Below are positions 1 to 11,212 of a DNA stretch of 64,000 nt, piece by piece. Origin of the DNA: Metellina segmentata (Eukaryota; Arthropoda; Arachnida; Araneae; Tetragnathidae). The stretch covers positions 25,121,235 through 25,185,234 of the forward strand of contig OX375877.1 of the NCBI GenBank assembly GCA_947359465.1, read 5' to 3'. Made by a program: the position numbers and the translations under genes. The notes beneath the pieces were generated by a model that had not been told where the DNA came from, did no database searches, and saw nothing but the letters and a program-made list of their open reading frames with translations. The first letter of the stretch is position 1, and every line of letters begins with the position of its first letter.

Positions 1-486
1 TACTTTAAATAGATATCCCGTTTCAGAAAGTTTGCCCATCTGAAATGTGTGCTGGAATACGTTTAATACAACCACCCTTATTCCGTTATTCAATTTACTA
101 CCATCCCTCACAAACGAATGTTTAATTAAACGTCAAAACTCAATTACACATAATTAAAACAAATATTTTCTTTTTATGCCATCTAAGTTTCCAACCTCAT
201 TGCACCCCAAGCCTTCCGTTACAATTTAATTACATATCGATTGTAGCGCTTTTTGATCCATACCGCCTCCACAAAATTCGATTTTAAGGACGCATTAGGA
301 CAGACGAGACAATGTCCTGGGAGGATAATGTTCTTTTCAGAACGCGTTTGGATTGCTGAAACTGTAATTAAACGAGATAAGAGCAGTTAATTGAGTTTTG
401 GAATGAAGCCATAAGGAAACCAAATGGGGAATTATCTTACAAAACATTTGTTTCCGTGGAATAGAAAAGTTTCGTGATACTTTTTT
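1..486. other. AT-rich stretch, no gene seen
   Basis: No exon with good splice sites and no transposon ends are visible here. The Amt exon that should precede 5072 (it must end two bases into a codon) was looked for between 1 and 5071 and not found, so this stretch is probably intron of that gene. That is inference. Confidence 0.4.
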
Positions 487-672
487 AATTTTGTTGTTTG
501 ATGGTGTTGAACACTATTTATGCTTTACAAATGTTCTTATTTGCACAGATTTATATACACACAACATGAAACCTATTTTCAATTTTGTTGTTTGATGGCG
601 TTGAACACTATTTATGCTTTACAAATGTTCTTATTTGTACAGATTTATATACACACAACATGGAACCTATTT
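487..672. repeat. Tandem duplication, 94-bp period
   Basis: Two head-to-tail copies start at 487 and 581 and differ at only a few positions. Each contains the words TTTGTTGTTTGATGG and ATATACACACAACATG. The 98-codon open frame across them is a by-product of the duplication; it resembles no known protein and has no splice or codon support. Confidence 0.85.
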
Positions 673-871
673 GTACAAAACTATACAAAGAATGCATTAA
701 TAGGTCACCCGACTTCGGCATTGAAAAAATTATATTTGCCGTGCAAGTTTAAGCATTTTTGTATTAGAACTATAATCTTTAGTTCTAATGTTGCATTCAA
801 TTGTATTTTGAGTTAATCCAATCTGTTTTATCATGGGATTTAAAAAGGCATCTCCATCAAGCTAACTTTAA

Positions 872-1381
872 CCCTTCTTTGCATGATTTTTTCTTTATTG
901 GTGAAATAAATCAAGGTGATATAATTCATGTTCAAAATTAAAGGAAAAATGGTTAAAAAAAATCTTAGTATATATTTATGGTATAAATTTAGCAAAAAAC
1001 AATCGGATGGTATCATGTGGTATTTTTTAAATTAAACGCAAACTTTTTCAGAAATTGCTCTAAAAATAACAGAAACACATGTTACAAACCTTTCTTCCAC
1101 TCATTTTCACTTTTTTAGCAATAGAAACTCAAATATAATAAAACAAAATTAAAAACGAAATCATACGTTTATTGCAACTACAACAAACAGCGGAATGACA
1201 ACTTCAAGCTCATTTTACTGATAGTGACACTTGCTTATTTTTGACAGCTACGTTTTTTTTTTATGCAATGGACATTAAAAAGGTATCTAGACTCGATCAA
1301 CTTAAAGTGAACTTGTTCTTTTATATAATTTTCGGGCATTCAATGTTAGGATGGAAATTTCCACCATTATGCAAAGAAGGG
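872..1381. mobile_element. piggyBac-type MITE with TTAA target sites
   Basis: The ends are inverted repeats: CCCTTCTTTGCAT on the left and its complement ATGCAAAGAAGGG on the right. Both are flanked directly by TTAA (868-871 and 1382-1385), the target duplication of the piggyBac superfamily. The 510-bp interior is AT-rich and non-coding, so mobilisation would need a transposase in trans. Family assignment rests on the TTAA and CCC ends alone. Confidence 0.75.
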
Positions 1382-1509
1382 TTAAGGGAAAACAACATAA
1401 TTTTTGGATTTTGGAACTAGTACTAATTAGACAAGATAAGAGCAGTCTATTTTCAAAATGTTTGGAAAACCTCATTCAAATTGAGAGTACACAAAAAAAT
1501 AGAGTACAC

Positions 1510-2081
1510 CAGGCCTCGAAATAGATTTTTTAATACAGGTGCACACTGTGCACCTAAATTTTTAAATTAGGTGCACAAGTTTTATGCTAGGTGCACATTT
1601 TAAAAAAACGCAATGTAAAAGTATTAATGTAATGTAAACTACGGTATTAGTGGTGTATGTCTATATAGGTTCGTAGTGATCGTAAATAAAAAAAAAAACA
1701 TTTAAACATATCGAAATTCTACGGCGCAAGGCTGTCGCAACAGTCGCTTTAACAGAACCATCTGGAAAATGTTTCGATCATCGGAAAGTTCTGGTGGCAG
1801 TGACACAAGTAAACCTTCCTCCTGTATAAACCCGTTACGGCACAGCGATTTTGTTTTCGCATAGTGTGTATTTAGGAATTTTAATTACGTTCCTTTAGAG
1901 CGAGATATGTCGGTACTAATATATTTTGTTCAAACATCAAAATAACATAAAACACGTCCCCCCCCCCTTTTTTTTTTGTTAACGTTAGGTGCACTGTGTG
2001 CACCTAGTAGGAAAAAATTAGGTGCACAATTTTATTTTCATGTGCACAGTGCACCTGTGCACCCGGATATTTCGAGCCCTG
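1510..2081. mobile_element. Non-autonomous hAT element
   Basis: The terminal repeats are CAGGCCTCGAAATA on the left and TATTTCGAGCCCTG on the right (one mismatch). The 8-bp sequence GAGTACAC is duplicated on both sides (1502-1509 and 2082-2089), which is the hAT signature. Just inside each end lie clustered GGTGCAC words, including the odd-centred palindrome AGGTGCACACTGTGCACCT; such sub-terminal repeats in hAT elements usually bind the transposase. A short frame from 1770 (ATG TTT CGA TCA) may be the remains of a transposase 5' end, but it stops after about 30 codons. Confidence 0.85.
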
Positions 2082-2394
2082 GAGTACACGATGTAAAAGA
2101 GATATGTAATAAATTAGTTTCCAGTTCTCCATTTTCCTCAGCAGCTAATCCGTTTAGGACTAAACAATAAACTGTTCGGAGGGTCATACATGGTATGCGG
2201 GCCGGATGTACATATCCTCTATAATTCCTTTATCTATTGGGTTTTTTAGACTATCTGACCTCAACGGGGACAACAGCTGTTTTACAAATAGCTTACAAAA
2301 TCTTCCCCCACTTCAAAAATTTTGATACGAATTTTAAAATGTTCGAAAAAATATATTCTGTTTCGTTGTTGTTTCTAATCCTCAATGTCGGACG

Positions 2395-2590
2395 AAGTCA
2401 GATAAGGTACAGAAGTCCATTGACTGCCAGAAAATCAAGCACAGTAAGGGGGTCAGAGTAGATATCCTCTCTAAAGAGGCATGCAGTCCAAGATGTGCTC
2501 AGCAGTGGCTGGCTGGGCAAGACACGTGGTACATGTGGTGAAAACCTTTTCACACTCATTGAACGAAAGGTTTTTGAGATGACCACTGGC
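2395..2590 (-). pseudogene. Tail of a non-LTR retroelement RNase H region (relic)
   Basis: Read on the minus strand, this encodes a C-terminal segment with a Cys-X2-Cys...ATAEHILDC pattern followed by PLTVLDFLAVNGL. The same arrangement recurs at the 12.3-kb relic (SPEHILNCLG then LLVLDFIKVNGL). Such Cys/His tails follow the RNase H domain in many arthropod non-LTR retrotransposons. A stop or frameshift falls after the zinc-knuckle part, and no RNase H or reverse transcriptase is attached, so it is a short dead fragment. Confidence 0.5.
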
Positions 2591-2683
2591 TAGACTGGAG
2601 AGCGCAGACTGTCATCCACTGACATCCACTGTCAGACTGACATACACTGTCACAAGCAATAATATATTCTATTTTATATATTA

Positions 2684-3358
2684 CTAGCCACTGCGTGACT
2701 AGCCCGGCGTTGCCCGTGCCCGTGGTGTAAGGTATTAATCTGGTGTAAAATTTTGCGCAGATTTCAAATCCGTTGAAGATGTATTCAATTAAAAAATTAT
2801 TTATTCAAAGAAAATCATATTTTTAGGTATCAATCTTAACTGAAATTTTCCGCAGATTTCAAATCCGTTGAAATTTTTACTCTGTATTTAACGGTCTGGG
2901 AGATGGAAAAAAGAACTGTGACTATAGTTAAAAGATTTATCGTCTCACTGGAAAAACATTCCTCAGCGCAAAAGGAAAGCTGAAACGAAAATTTTTTTTT
3001 TCTCCGCGTGCAAAATGAAAGCGGAAACGTAAAAAATAAATTTAGAATCTACCGCGATGAAAACAACTTGGCATGATTCCAAAGCTTGAAGGCAAGAAAG
3101 ATCACGTGGGTACAAAAGTCTAGTTTCTGGAGTTTCTTCTCTCGCCGGTAAGAACGCGTTGAAGAATAAAACTATTAAATTCATTTAAAAATGTTCTAGA
3201 TTGAATTATAAAATTCGCCGTGACCCAAAAATTGCAAAACATTCGGACTACCTGTGTGCCAAATCTCATTGCTGTAAGTGCCAAAGATCGTCAGGATTTT
3301 GCGGCCGCGATACAAACAGACAGACAGAGAAACAAACACTTCCTTTTATAATAGTAGT
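2684..3358 (-). mobile_element. Helitron-like element, non-autonomous
   Basis: On the minus strand the 3' end reads CGGGCAACGCCGGGCTAG, then a short spacer and a terminal CTAG next to T (plus-strand A at 2683). CCGGGCAACGCCGG-type words can form a small hairpin upstream of CTAG, as Helitrons require. The 5' end is at about 3358, where the plus strand has CACTTCCTTTTATAATAGTAG, the complement of a TCTCTACTATTATAAAAGG-type start. There is no Rep/helicase sequence inside. The next element follows within about 10 bp in the same orientation. Confidence 0.65.
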
Positions 3359-3511
3359 GAAACTAACAGGCCAGCACGGCGTTGTCCGTAACAGTTCTTT
3401 TCGTGACCTTACTGATACTGAAAACATTAATAAGAAAAACAATAATTTTAAGAATGAGACCCACCTCTACCCGACACGACACAAATTCGCATAAAATTTG
3501 GACTCCTGAGG

Positions 3512-4010
3512 TATCGATTTGGTGTGAAATTTTCCGCAGATTTCAAATACGTTGAAATTTTTACTCTATCTTTAACGATCGTGAAGACAGAAAACCTCGT
3601 TGGTAGTGAATTTGAAAATGTTTCTTTAAAGAAAATCACATTTAAAGTATCGATCTGGTGTGAAATTTTCCCGAGATTTCAAATACGTTCAAATTTTTAC
3701 TCTATCTTTAACAATCGCGAAGATAGAAAACCTCGTTAGTAATGAATTGGAAAATATTTATTCAAAGAAAATCCCATTTAAAGTATCGATCTGGTGTGAA
3801 ATTTCCCCCAGATTTCAAATACGTTGAAATTTTTACTCTATCTTTAACAATCGCGAAGATAGAAAATCTCGTTAGTAATGAATTTGAAAATATTTATTCA
3901 AAGAAAATCACATTTAAAGTATCGATCTGGTGCAAAATTTTCCCCAGATTTCAAATACGTTGAAATCTTTACTCTATCTTTAACGATCGCGAAGATAGGA
4001 AACCTCAAAT
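3512..4010. repeat. 136-bp tandem repeat, about 3.6 copies
   Basis: Units start with TATCGAT(T/C)TGGTG at 3512, 3648, 3784 and 3920, an exact 136-bp spacing. Each contains ATTTCAAATACGTT and ACTCTATCTTTAAC. Diverged single units occur at 2740-2900 and, inverted, at about 12000-12100 inside other Helitron-like copies, so the unit belongs to that element family. Open frames crossing the array are not genes. Confidence 0.9.
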
Positions 4011-4074
4011 AATCCTTGTCCGTGACAAAGTTAAAATCGCTGTCAAGAAAGTTATACTACTCAATAACGTAAAT

Positions 4075-4698
4075 CAGGGATTCCCAACCGGTGGTACGCG
4101 TTAATGTTTCAGGTGGTTCGCAAGGATGATACGAGCGACCCAAATATTATACAAAGTTTGTTCGATTTTTTAATATGTACAACCACACGTTATGCTATTT
4201 CGTATGCCATTTGTTACTAGTTACTTGTGTGAGAGTGGTTTTTCTGAACTTTTGTATGTAAAAAAATATATAAATAGAAACAGAGTAAGTGTTGAAGAGG
4301 ACTTAAGAGTGAAATTAAGCTCCATTGCTCCTGTTATTAATATTTTAATAAAAGACAAAAACAACAAGTTTCGCACAAAAATTGATTTTTGATTCTTTGT
4401 TTGCATAGTTTGTACAAATTATTTAAAATTATTTGTTTCTAGACCTGTGAGTAAAATTAAAACTAATTTTCAATAATCGTTTTATTTTTTCCTTTATTAA
4501 AACACCAATAATACGAAATACAAGTGCATTAATCATAAAATATGAAGCTTTCTTAGTATTTTAATTAAAATAAAACAAGCCCTTGGCACTTTTCTGACAT
4601 TAGATATATGTTTCTAAAAAAATATAGTACTGGTGGTACGCCAAAATTTTTTAAAAATTTCAAGTGGTACGTAGTAACTAAAAGGTTGGGAACCCCTG
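4075..4698 (+). mobile_element. Internally deleted hAT element with transposase C-terminus
   Basis: The ends are CAGGGATTCCCAACC and GGTTGGGAACCCCTG, and the 8-bp duplication ACGTAAAT flanks both (4067-4074 and 4699-4706). The plus-strand frame at 4192-4392 reads FVTSYLCESGFSELLYVKK then VEEDLRVKLSSIAP, the C-terminal dimerisation segment of hAT transposases of the ZBED/SCAND3-like kind. The rest of the transposase is missing, so the copy is non-autonomous. It sits inside the Helitron-like element at 3366-5039. Confidence 0.88.
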
Positions 4699-5071
4699 AC
4701 GTAAATCAAAAGAAGTTTTCTTCAATTGAGGAGCTGTGAAGTCAGCTCGGTGAGTGACGTCAGAACTTGGCACAGTTCCAAAGGACGAAACACACAAAAT
4801 CCTCTGCTTTCTTCAATCGAAGAACTGTGACGTCAGCTCCACGAGTGAAGAAACGACGGGGGAAAAACTAATAAATAAAATAAAAGATGTTTTAGATTAA
4901 ATTTTTAAATTCGGGCTTCGAGGGGCATTCAGTCACGCCTTAAGGACTTCCTGTATGCCAAATTTCTGGACTATAAGTGGTACAGATTCGTCTGAAGATA
5001 CCAGACCCACACAAACACTTCCTTTTATAATAGTAGAGATCTCTTTGACCAAATACATTGTTGTTTTACAG

Positions 5072-5131
5072 ATCTGCAATCGTTACGATCAACTCTTCTG
5101 TAGGAGGAGGCATTGCTGCATTGGTGTTTAG
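5072..5131 (+). CDS. Amt: Ammonium transporter, internal exon (first visible)
   Basis: This 60-base exon lies between TTGTTTTACAG and GTAAGTAAGG. It enters with one base of a split codon and encodes SAIVTINSSVGGGIAALVF, then leaves two bases for the next exon. The small-residue transmembrane helix with a GGG turn is typical of the middle of Amt/MEP channels, which conduct ammonium or ammonia across the plasma membrane and have 11 membrane helices. Joined to the next three exons it gives about 280 residues in one frame. The upstream exons (N-terminal helices and the first pore histidine) are outside the window. The 3' splice site starts only 32 bases after a Helitron end, so the branch point may lie in or next to transposon DNA. 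Confidence 0.85.
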   Translation: MCNRYDQLFCRRRHCCIGV

Positions 5132-5187
5132 GTAAGTAAGGAATGGTGAACTACATTATTTTTAGATTCAATATGGTAGATAGTTGA

Positions 5188-5489
5188 ATAAACGTCGTCC
5201 TGCAGCAGCACGATGGGCTATTGGGCGACGCACCGGGATCAATCCCGAAGGAAAAGAACCGACGACAACAACTCGTAATTTGAACCACGATCAGATGACG
5301 AAGTCAACACTTAAGCTGGCACCCCACTCTTCAAACCTCCACACCACCTCAAATGTCCTTAAACACGACGACATTTGAGGCCACTACACATTTAACTTGC
5401 ACCAGCCACACATACACGACGGTATTTGGTTAGATCGAGTTTCGAACTCGTAACCCTCCGGTTGCTACTTTATTTCCAAAGTGGCATGT
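5188..5489 (-). mobile_element. tRNA-derived SINE, diverged subfamily
   Basis: The tRNA-like head is at the right end: the minus strand has GGTTACGAGTTCGAAACTCG, containing a GTTCGA-type box B. The body carries words shared with the other copies (complements of CATCTGACCGTGGTTC and GGGATTGATCCCGG). It lies 56 bases downstream of an Amt exon, within the intron. Confidence 0.6.
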
Positions 5490-5496
5490 GTAATGT

Positions 5497-6160
5497 GACT
5501 GGTGCACCTTAGATCTGTCGTGGCCGAAAGTCCTCAAATTGGTTTGGTGTGGAAGTTAGGAGAATGGGGTGCAACCTCAAGTGTTGCCTCGTCATCTGAC
5601 CGTGGTTCAAAATTACTTGGTGTTATCCTCGGATCTTTCCTTTAGGGGATTGATCCCGGACCATCGTCAATAGCCGTTGTGTTGCTCTAGTTCGACGTTA
5701 ATTAAAATTACCTTTCCTTACCCAAAAGGGCCGACCAACCGGTATAGTGGTTAAGGTGTTAGAGCCTCTAGATCGGAAGGTTCCTGGTTCGAATCCGGGT
5801 TCGGGCATGGATGGTAATGGTAATTTTAGTTAACGTCGTACTAGAGCAACACAACGGGCTATTCACGACGGTCCGGAATCAGTCCCTTAAACGGGCATGG
5901 ATGTTTGTAAACGTATGGTGTAGAGGCGGCTGGTGCACCTTAAATCTGTCGTGGCCGAAAGTCCTCACGTTGGGTTAGCGTGGAAGTTTGGAGAGTGGGG
6001 TGCCAGCTCAGGTGTTGCTTCGTCATCTGACCGTGGTTCAAATTACGAGGTGTTGTCTTCGGATCTTTCCCTTAAGGGACTGATCCCGGACCGTCGTCAA
6101 TAGCCCGTTGTGTTGCTCTAGTACGACGTTAACAAAAATTACCATTACCAATTACCATTA
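5497..6160 (+). mobile_element. Cluster of tRNA-derived SINE copies
   Basis: A headless body runs from 5497 to about 5727. A second unit starts at about 5728 with a complete head: ACCGGTATAGTGGTTAAGG (box A region) and GGTTCGAATCC (box B at about 5789), then GGGTTCGGGCATGG. The second unit is interrupted near 5830-5890 by a short piece of SINE tail in reverse orientation before the body resumes (GTGTAGAGGCGGCTGGTGC to CTAGTACGACGTTAAC). The copies probably arose by insertion into earlier copies. Confidence 0.75.
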
Positions 6161-6743
6161 CCCAAAAGGATACCAAATCATCAGACATATCTGACTTAAA
6201 CATGATTGCCAGTAATAACGATTATACGTCTTTTATCAATCTTTAGTGCCCATACCTTTTTGCTATTATTTTAATCGAATCATGGAATTTTGAAAAGTAT
6301 ACCAATGCTTGTTCATACATTACTTTTTTCCGGAGAAAAATTATTAGTTTTAAAACTAATCTTGAAAAGAATAGATATGAAATGTTAACTGTTTTAGAGA
6401 TTGCAAGGTCAAATTTTATCAATGTTGTTTCACTTTTTATGTCTTTGACATCTGAAAGCAACTGGTACTTTCCCACGATGAGGTATAATTTGAGACGATT
6501 TTTTATCGGATAAAACTAAACGAACTCTCTCTCTTGCTTGGCACTTGACCTCGATTGATCAAACTCCCCTCAATTTTCTTTTCAACGGAACAGAAATAAA
6601 ATAAAACATAGAGTAAGTGGTGAAACAATAATTTTTGTTCAGACTGATTGGAAATCGTTGCAATGAATTTTCTGAAAGAGATTCGCTTTACGAATGTTTC
6701 AAAATTGTTTCAGTGAAGGACAAAAGCATAAGGTAATTTGGTA

Positions 6744-7056
6744 ATTTTTGCAATTAACGTCTTACTAGAGCAACACAACGGATTATTGACGACGGTCCGG
6801 GATCAATCCCCTAAGGGAAAGATCCGAGGATAACACCACGTTATTTTAAACCACGGTCAGATTGCGAGGCATCACCTAAGTTGATACCCCACTCTCCAAA
6901 CTTCCACACAAACCCAAGGTAAGGACTTCCGTCCACGACAGATTTAAGGTGCATCAGCCGCCTCTACACCATACTTTACAAATATCCATGCACTCACAGG
7001 GATTCGAACCAGAAGCCTTCCGATCTAGAGGCTAACACCTTAACCACTAGATCGGC
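6744..7056 (-). mobile_element. tRNA-derived SINE, near full length, with target duplication
   Basis: On the minus strand it starts with GCCGATCTAGTGGTTAAGG (box A region), continues through CTGGTTCGAATCCC (box B) and ends in a tail with CTAGTAAGACGTTAAT. The 9-bp sequence AATTTGGTA is repeated at 6735-6743 and 7057-7065, the target duplication of retroposition. This copy sets the 5' end of the family. There is no coding capacity; such SINEs borrow LINE machinery, and the partner LINE is not visible here. Confidence 0.85.
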
Positions 7057-7196
7057 AATTTGGTAGGCAATTTTCAGAAGAAATATCGCCTTACGAATGT
7101 TTTAAAATCAATTTCAGTGAAAGCAAAAGCATAGGGAGAATATGATATTAGTGTAATTAACTAAAGCAACAATATAATGTATAGTATTTGTATGTA

Positions 7197-7771
7197 CAGG
7201 GTGTTATCAAAATAATGGAAACATACTGTATTTATAAGGAATCCTTTACTAATATGGCTATATATATTTATGAAGGTGCCTCCTATCTGTAATTATTGAC
7301 ACTGGAGGATCCAGATGCTGATTGAGCTCTGCGGTCACCTTGGCTGCAGTTGTTTTCTTTTTAGACATTACAATCCGCTTCAATACCCGTCGGTCTCATT
7401 CATTCAGCTTCTCCTTCCGTCCACTATTTTGCTTTGCCGAGCTTGTCTTGCCGCGCTGTGTGTACGCTGTCATGTCTTTAGACACCGTACCTCTAGAAAT
7501 GCCTAAAAGCTGCGATGTTTCGGTCACAGTTGCTCCAACTAGTCGGGCTTCTAAAATTCGGCCTCTTTGAAAGTCTGTAAGGTCTGACATTTTAAGCTTT
7601 TGACAAAAATCCACGACGTATACAACTTCACTAAAGCTACCTCATGTTACCATGATATATAGTACTTTTTATATTAAAAAAACTGGTAGCTAGGATTATA
7701 TTTTAATGCTTACCAAGCGCATTCTTAAATATCACTTTTATTCACAGGTGTTTCCATTATTTTGTCACTGT
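7197..7771 (-). mobile_element. Internally deleted Tc1-like element
   Basis: The left end CAGGGTGTTATC follows TA, and both ends share ATCAAAATAATGGAAAC-like sequence (right complement CAGTGACAAAATAATGG). The minus-strand frame from 7590 down reads MSDLTDFQRGRILEARLVG and then TETSQLLGISRGTVSK, the first helix-turn-helix of a Tc1-family transposase. An in-frame TGA follows KLNE near 7393, after which DRRVLKRIVMSKKK resumes in the same frame. The frame then ends and the catalytic domain is absent, so this is a dead copy about 575 bp long. Confidence 0.8.
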
Positions 7772-8261
7772 TAGTCTATGGGTCTAGTAGAGGTATCGGT
7801 CCCTCTTGAACAAGAGGAGAGAAAAAAGTAGCATCTGTCATCATCAGGGCACCGTTCAATCTTACAGCGACTCGTCCATTTCCTGTCAGATGTCCGATAT
7901 GCTAAGTGCAAGTCCGCCATCTCAGTTTTTTTAATGTTACTCATCCAAATTCAGCTTTTAAAATCACGTTGACCAACTACCACGTTGACTAACCGTCGAC
8001 CTTGTAACGATATAGACAGATCTTGCAGGTGGGGTCGCTGTCGCAAGATCTCATAAAGAACACGTGCGCTTACGAATCGACTTGGCAATCCAAGCTAAGA
8101 CTACTGTTTTTGATCACGATAGATAATCACTGTAAGCAATCAATAACTTATTCCACATTATCGTTCAAGCTTTTTCACACATGAATGTGACAGATTTTCA
8201 AATCGATGAATAGAAAGAAGTAGCATGATATAACTCGGGTATGCTCCGTCTATTTCTCGTC

Positions 8262-8373
8262 AATCTGACCGTGGTTCAAAGATATTGTGGTGTTGTCATC
8301 GAATATTTCTCTTCGGGGGTTGATCCCAGACCATCGTCAATAGCCCGCTGTGATGCCCCAGTGCAACGTTAAT
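8262..8373 (+). mobile_element. SINE tail fragment
   Basis: It carries CAATCTGACCGTGGTTCAAA, GGGGGTTGATCCCAGACC and CGTCAATAGCCCGCTGTG, matching the 3' half of the SINE copies at 5.5 and 48 kb. No head and no target duplication were found. Confidence 0.65.
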
Positions 8374-8573
8374 TAAATACCTACCAACCATCTATTTCAT
8401 TAAACGGACATCCCGTCTATTTTCTTTCGTCTATGTGAAGAACAGTGCCCTCTTGTACATCCAAATGGCTCTTGAGGACACATATACCTATGTCAATGAC
8501 TTTATGCAATATGTTTGCCCTTAAAGTTTGCACAGGGTGTTTAGTGACACCTTGTAGATATATGCTTCACATA

Positions 8574-9365
8574 CACTCTATAACAAAAAATATCGACGCA
8601 CCAAGAAGGAGTTGTGTCGGGCTCGATAAACCTTTAATGGTGCTTACTGGGGACGTATAGTCTTTAATGACGAGTACAGTATCAACTGTGTCCTGACGAC
8701 CACCTTAAAAGTTTCTGGGGACGTCCAGGGCAGCGTGGGGATCCTGCCCTTACTATCACACGCCACACATGCCCACAACAAGGCGTTATGGTTTGGGGTG
8801 CCATCTCCTTTGACTGCCCTGTGGTAGTCATTTCTGGCACACTTACAGCACAGCGGTACGTAGACGACATTCTACGACCGGTTGTTACCACTCCTTTTGC
8901 GACACCCCGGACTTACTTTTCAATCAGATAATGCAGGCCGAACATGTACGTGTTGCTATGAATTGTCTTTCAAGCTTTCCCAACACTTCCTTGGACAGCT
9001 AGGTCTGATCTCTCTCCCTTAGAGCACTGAAGGGACGCTATGGAAAGACGATTGCAACCATCCCGGAATGTTGACCATTTAGCCCGACAGTTGGAGACAA
9101 TTTGGCCAAGAAATTAATTCCGCAGGACACCATCCGGGAACTTTTTCAGTCTATTCCACGCCGGTTGACAGCTTGTACCCAGGCCAGAGATGGACCAACG
9201 CCTTATTGACTTCCTCCCTTTCTAGCGATCAAACTCTGAAATAAAAAATTTAATTGTTCTGAAGTTTGAATTGTTTGTTTTTTCATGTATGTTCTTCACA
9301 TCCACCAATTTTTATCACAATCGGACAACTCGTTCTTGGTGCCTCGATTTTTTTGTTATAGAATG
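8574..9365 (+). mobile_element. Truncated Tc1-like element, transposase relic
   Basis: The inverted ends are CACTCTATAACAAAAAATAT...GCACCAAGAAGG and, on the right, TTCTTGGTGCCTCGAT...GTTATAGAATG; TA precedes the left end. The interior keeps the C-terminal half of a Tc1-type transposase with shifts: CPQQGVMVWGAISFDCP, GTLTAQRYVDDILRPVV, then a degraded QDNA/SPDL region and NVDHLARQLETIWP-like sequence, ending in IPRRLTACTQARD. The whole N-terminal half is deleted and several frameshifts break the rest. Confidence 0.8.
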
Positions 9366-9464
9366 AATTTTTTTATTTCCTATGTATCCTACTCTTTTTA
9401 AAGATTAAATGTATCCTACTCTTTTTAAAGATTGAATGATTGGTCTTCATTCTATTTTCCCCAG

Positions 9465-9541
9465 TTACATCACACAACGGAAGAAATTTATCGTGACGTA
9501 TCTCATCAATGGAATTCTAGCTTCTCTCGTGGCGATTACAG
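9465..9541 (+). CDS. Amt: Ammonium transporter, internal exon
   Basis: The exon follows CTATTTTCCCCAG and ends at GTAAGAAAG. The split codon AG|T joins it to the exon at 5072. It encodes YITQRKKFIVTYLINGILAS then LVAITG and leaves one base for the next exon. LINGILASLVAITG is the Amt helix that in most members reads NGxLAGLVAIT and runs into the conserved TG(G/C) turn. Phase agreement on both sides makes the exon secure despite its 77-base length. Confidence 0.9.
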
Positions 9542-11212
9542 GTAAGAAAGTTTGTGACACGTTTTGACATTTCAGATTTGAGTTTTTTTCTATGTGCGAC
9601 GGCTTTAACTGCTTAGAACTCTGATAAAGATCAAATTTAGCTTGCAGTTTGGTGTTGAATTTATTAAACTAGAGAGCTTTCTATTTTATTGCCAAAGAAA
9701 TCTTCTAAGTCCACAGAGTGTAAGCTGACAAGGTATCATTTGAAGCACCTTTAGGATGGTTCTTTTGACAATTTAGAACAAGAGTAATGGGTTAAAAGGA
9801 GGAAGCGTTTCGTCAATTTGAAGCAGCTTTCAAACATTTTGGAGCAGCTATGAAACATCGTGGAGCAGATTCACTATATGCTAGAAAGATACCTGGAATT
9901 TAAACGAAAACGCTGTCAAGGATTTGTTAATTACATTCAAATACACATACCAGATATACTTTTGAAATAAAAAGCATCGGAGTTCATACTTAATAAGCCA
10001 TTTTCCAAAATTTTCAAACTAGAAATTTTCAAATAAAATTTTTTTTTTAAATAAAAATAGTTTTGCTCTATTTAAGAGGTAATGTTGTCTTGAATTTTTA
10101 AGTTTTTTGCACTCTCATTCACAAATAATCTGACAATATTTTGATCCTTTTGAATATTTTGTTTTTACTTTTATTCATTACGTAACACTTTTTCGTGGCT
10201 TGTCACTATGTTGCCTGGAGTCCAACTTTATTTTGCATTGATAGACTTAAATTTAGAGTACAAAAATAGCCAAGAAACTTCAGACTAAAGAAATTTAAAG
10301 AAAAAACTACAAAGCTCATTGGCTGTAACAATTGCCAAATAAAATTATCACATTATACGAGTATCACATTTTGATTTGGGAGTACAGCATATTGTAGACA
10401 CTTTTGCCATCTAGAGATTCAGTATTGAATTAATATATTTGCCAGAAGGGGGGGGGTGTACAGCTTAGAAGAAGATAGTTTTCCACATTGAGACATACTT
10501 ACTCCAAAAATCATATTTTTTTGTGCTGTGCCACTATTCCAGGCCTTGAGCTATATATTGCATTAAAGTATTTCACAATATCCTTATCCGCAACTCGGGA
10601 CACTAAAGCTTCTCTTACGGTAAGTAACCATAGATAAATTGCCTTAATTAATTCGGTCATTGTATTGTCTCTAGGAATGCAATCAAGTACTTTACTTAAC
10701 TGTTACCACCCAATACAATTAAATTCTAAGCGGAGTCATTAAGGATGAGTTAATGGCTCGTATGGGTCTTATGTACGTGCTTTAAATGACTCGCGCGCGG
10801 ATTTTCCATGGATTATTGCACGGAAATTTTAGGCAAAAATACATCCGAATTTTTGCTACAATGCTTAAACAATTTATTTTATAAATATTGAGCCTGTTCG
10901 CTTTCTTGTACGTTTCATAACGATGCCTTTGTCAGAAGATATATCATAAGTGCGTATTTTTTGAGTATTTATTTGAATTATGTAGCTCGTTTTGAATGTC
11001 TTTCAAATTTCTCAGTTTTGACAGTCTTCATTGCTTAAAACTATTCCAATTCTTTTGACTAAAAAAAATAATTGATAAAAGGTATTGAAATTTTGTATCT
11101 ACTACTAATAATATATAAAAAGTTTAATTTGGATTTGTCGGCTAAATAATATTTTAAAATAGATTATTGAAATTTGGAAACTTTGTTAAATGTTCACAAA
11201 CGACGCTATCAA
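9542..11212. other. Amt intron, no feature recognised
   Basis: AT-rich sequence with short homopolymer runs. No transposon ends, SINE words or exon-like frames were found on either strand in this 1.7 kb. Confidence 0.4.

Larger units (their letters stand above)
3366..5039 (-). mobile_element. Helitron-like element carrying a 136-bp array and a hAT insertion
   Basis: The 5' terminus is clear: the plus strand ends in CACTTCCTTTTATAATAGTAGAGA-type sequence at 5039 and is followed by T, so the minus strand reads A|TCTCTACTA as expected for Helitron insertion between A and T. The other end has the GGCGTTGTCCG word at 3378-3388 but lacks a clean CTAG, so it is decayed or the element forms a head-to-tail pair with the one at 2684. 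It holds the 136-bp tandem array and the hAT element at 4075. It ends only 32 bases before an Amt exon. Confidence 0.6.

Noticed and set aside
3512..4010. Regular repeats as a possible CRISPR-like array
   Set aside because: The units are 136-bp tandem copies without unique spacers, in eukaryotic DNA.
5728..5812. Possible functional tRNA gene (box A and box B present)
   Set aside because: The sequence cannot fold into a complete cloverleaf by eye and is joined to the SINE body in several copies; it is a SINE head.
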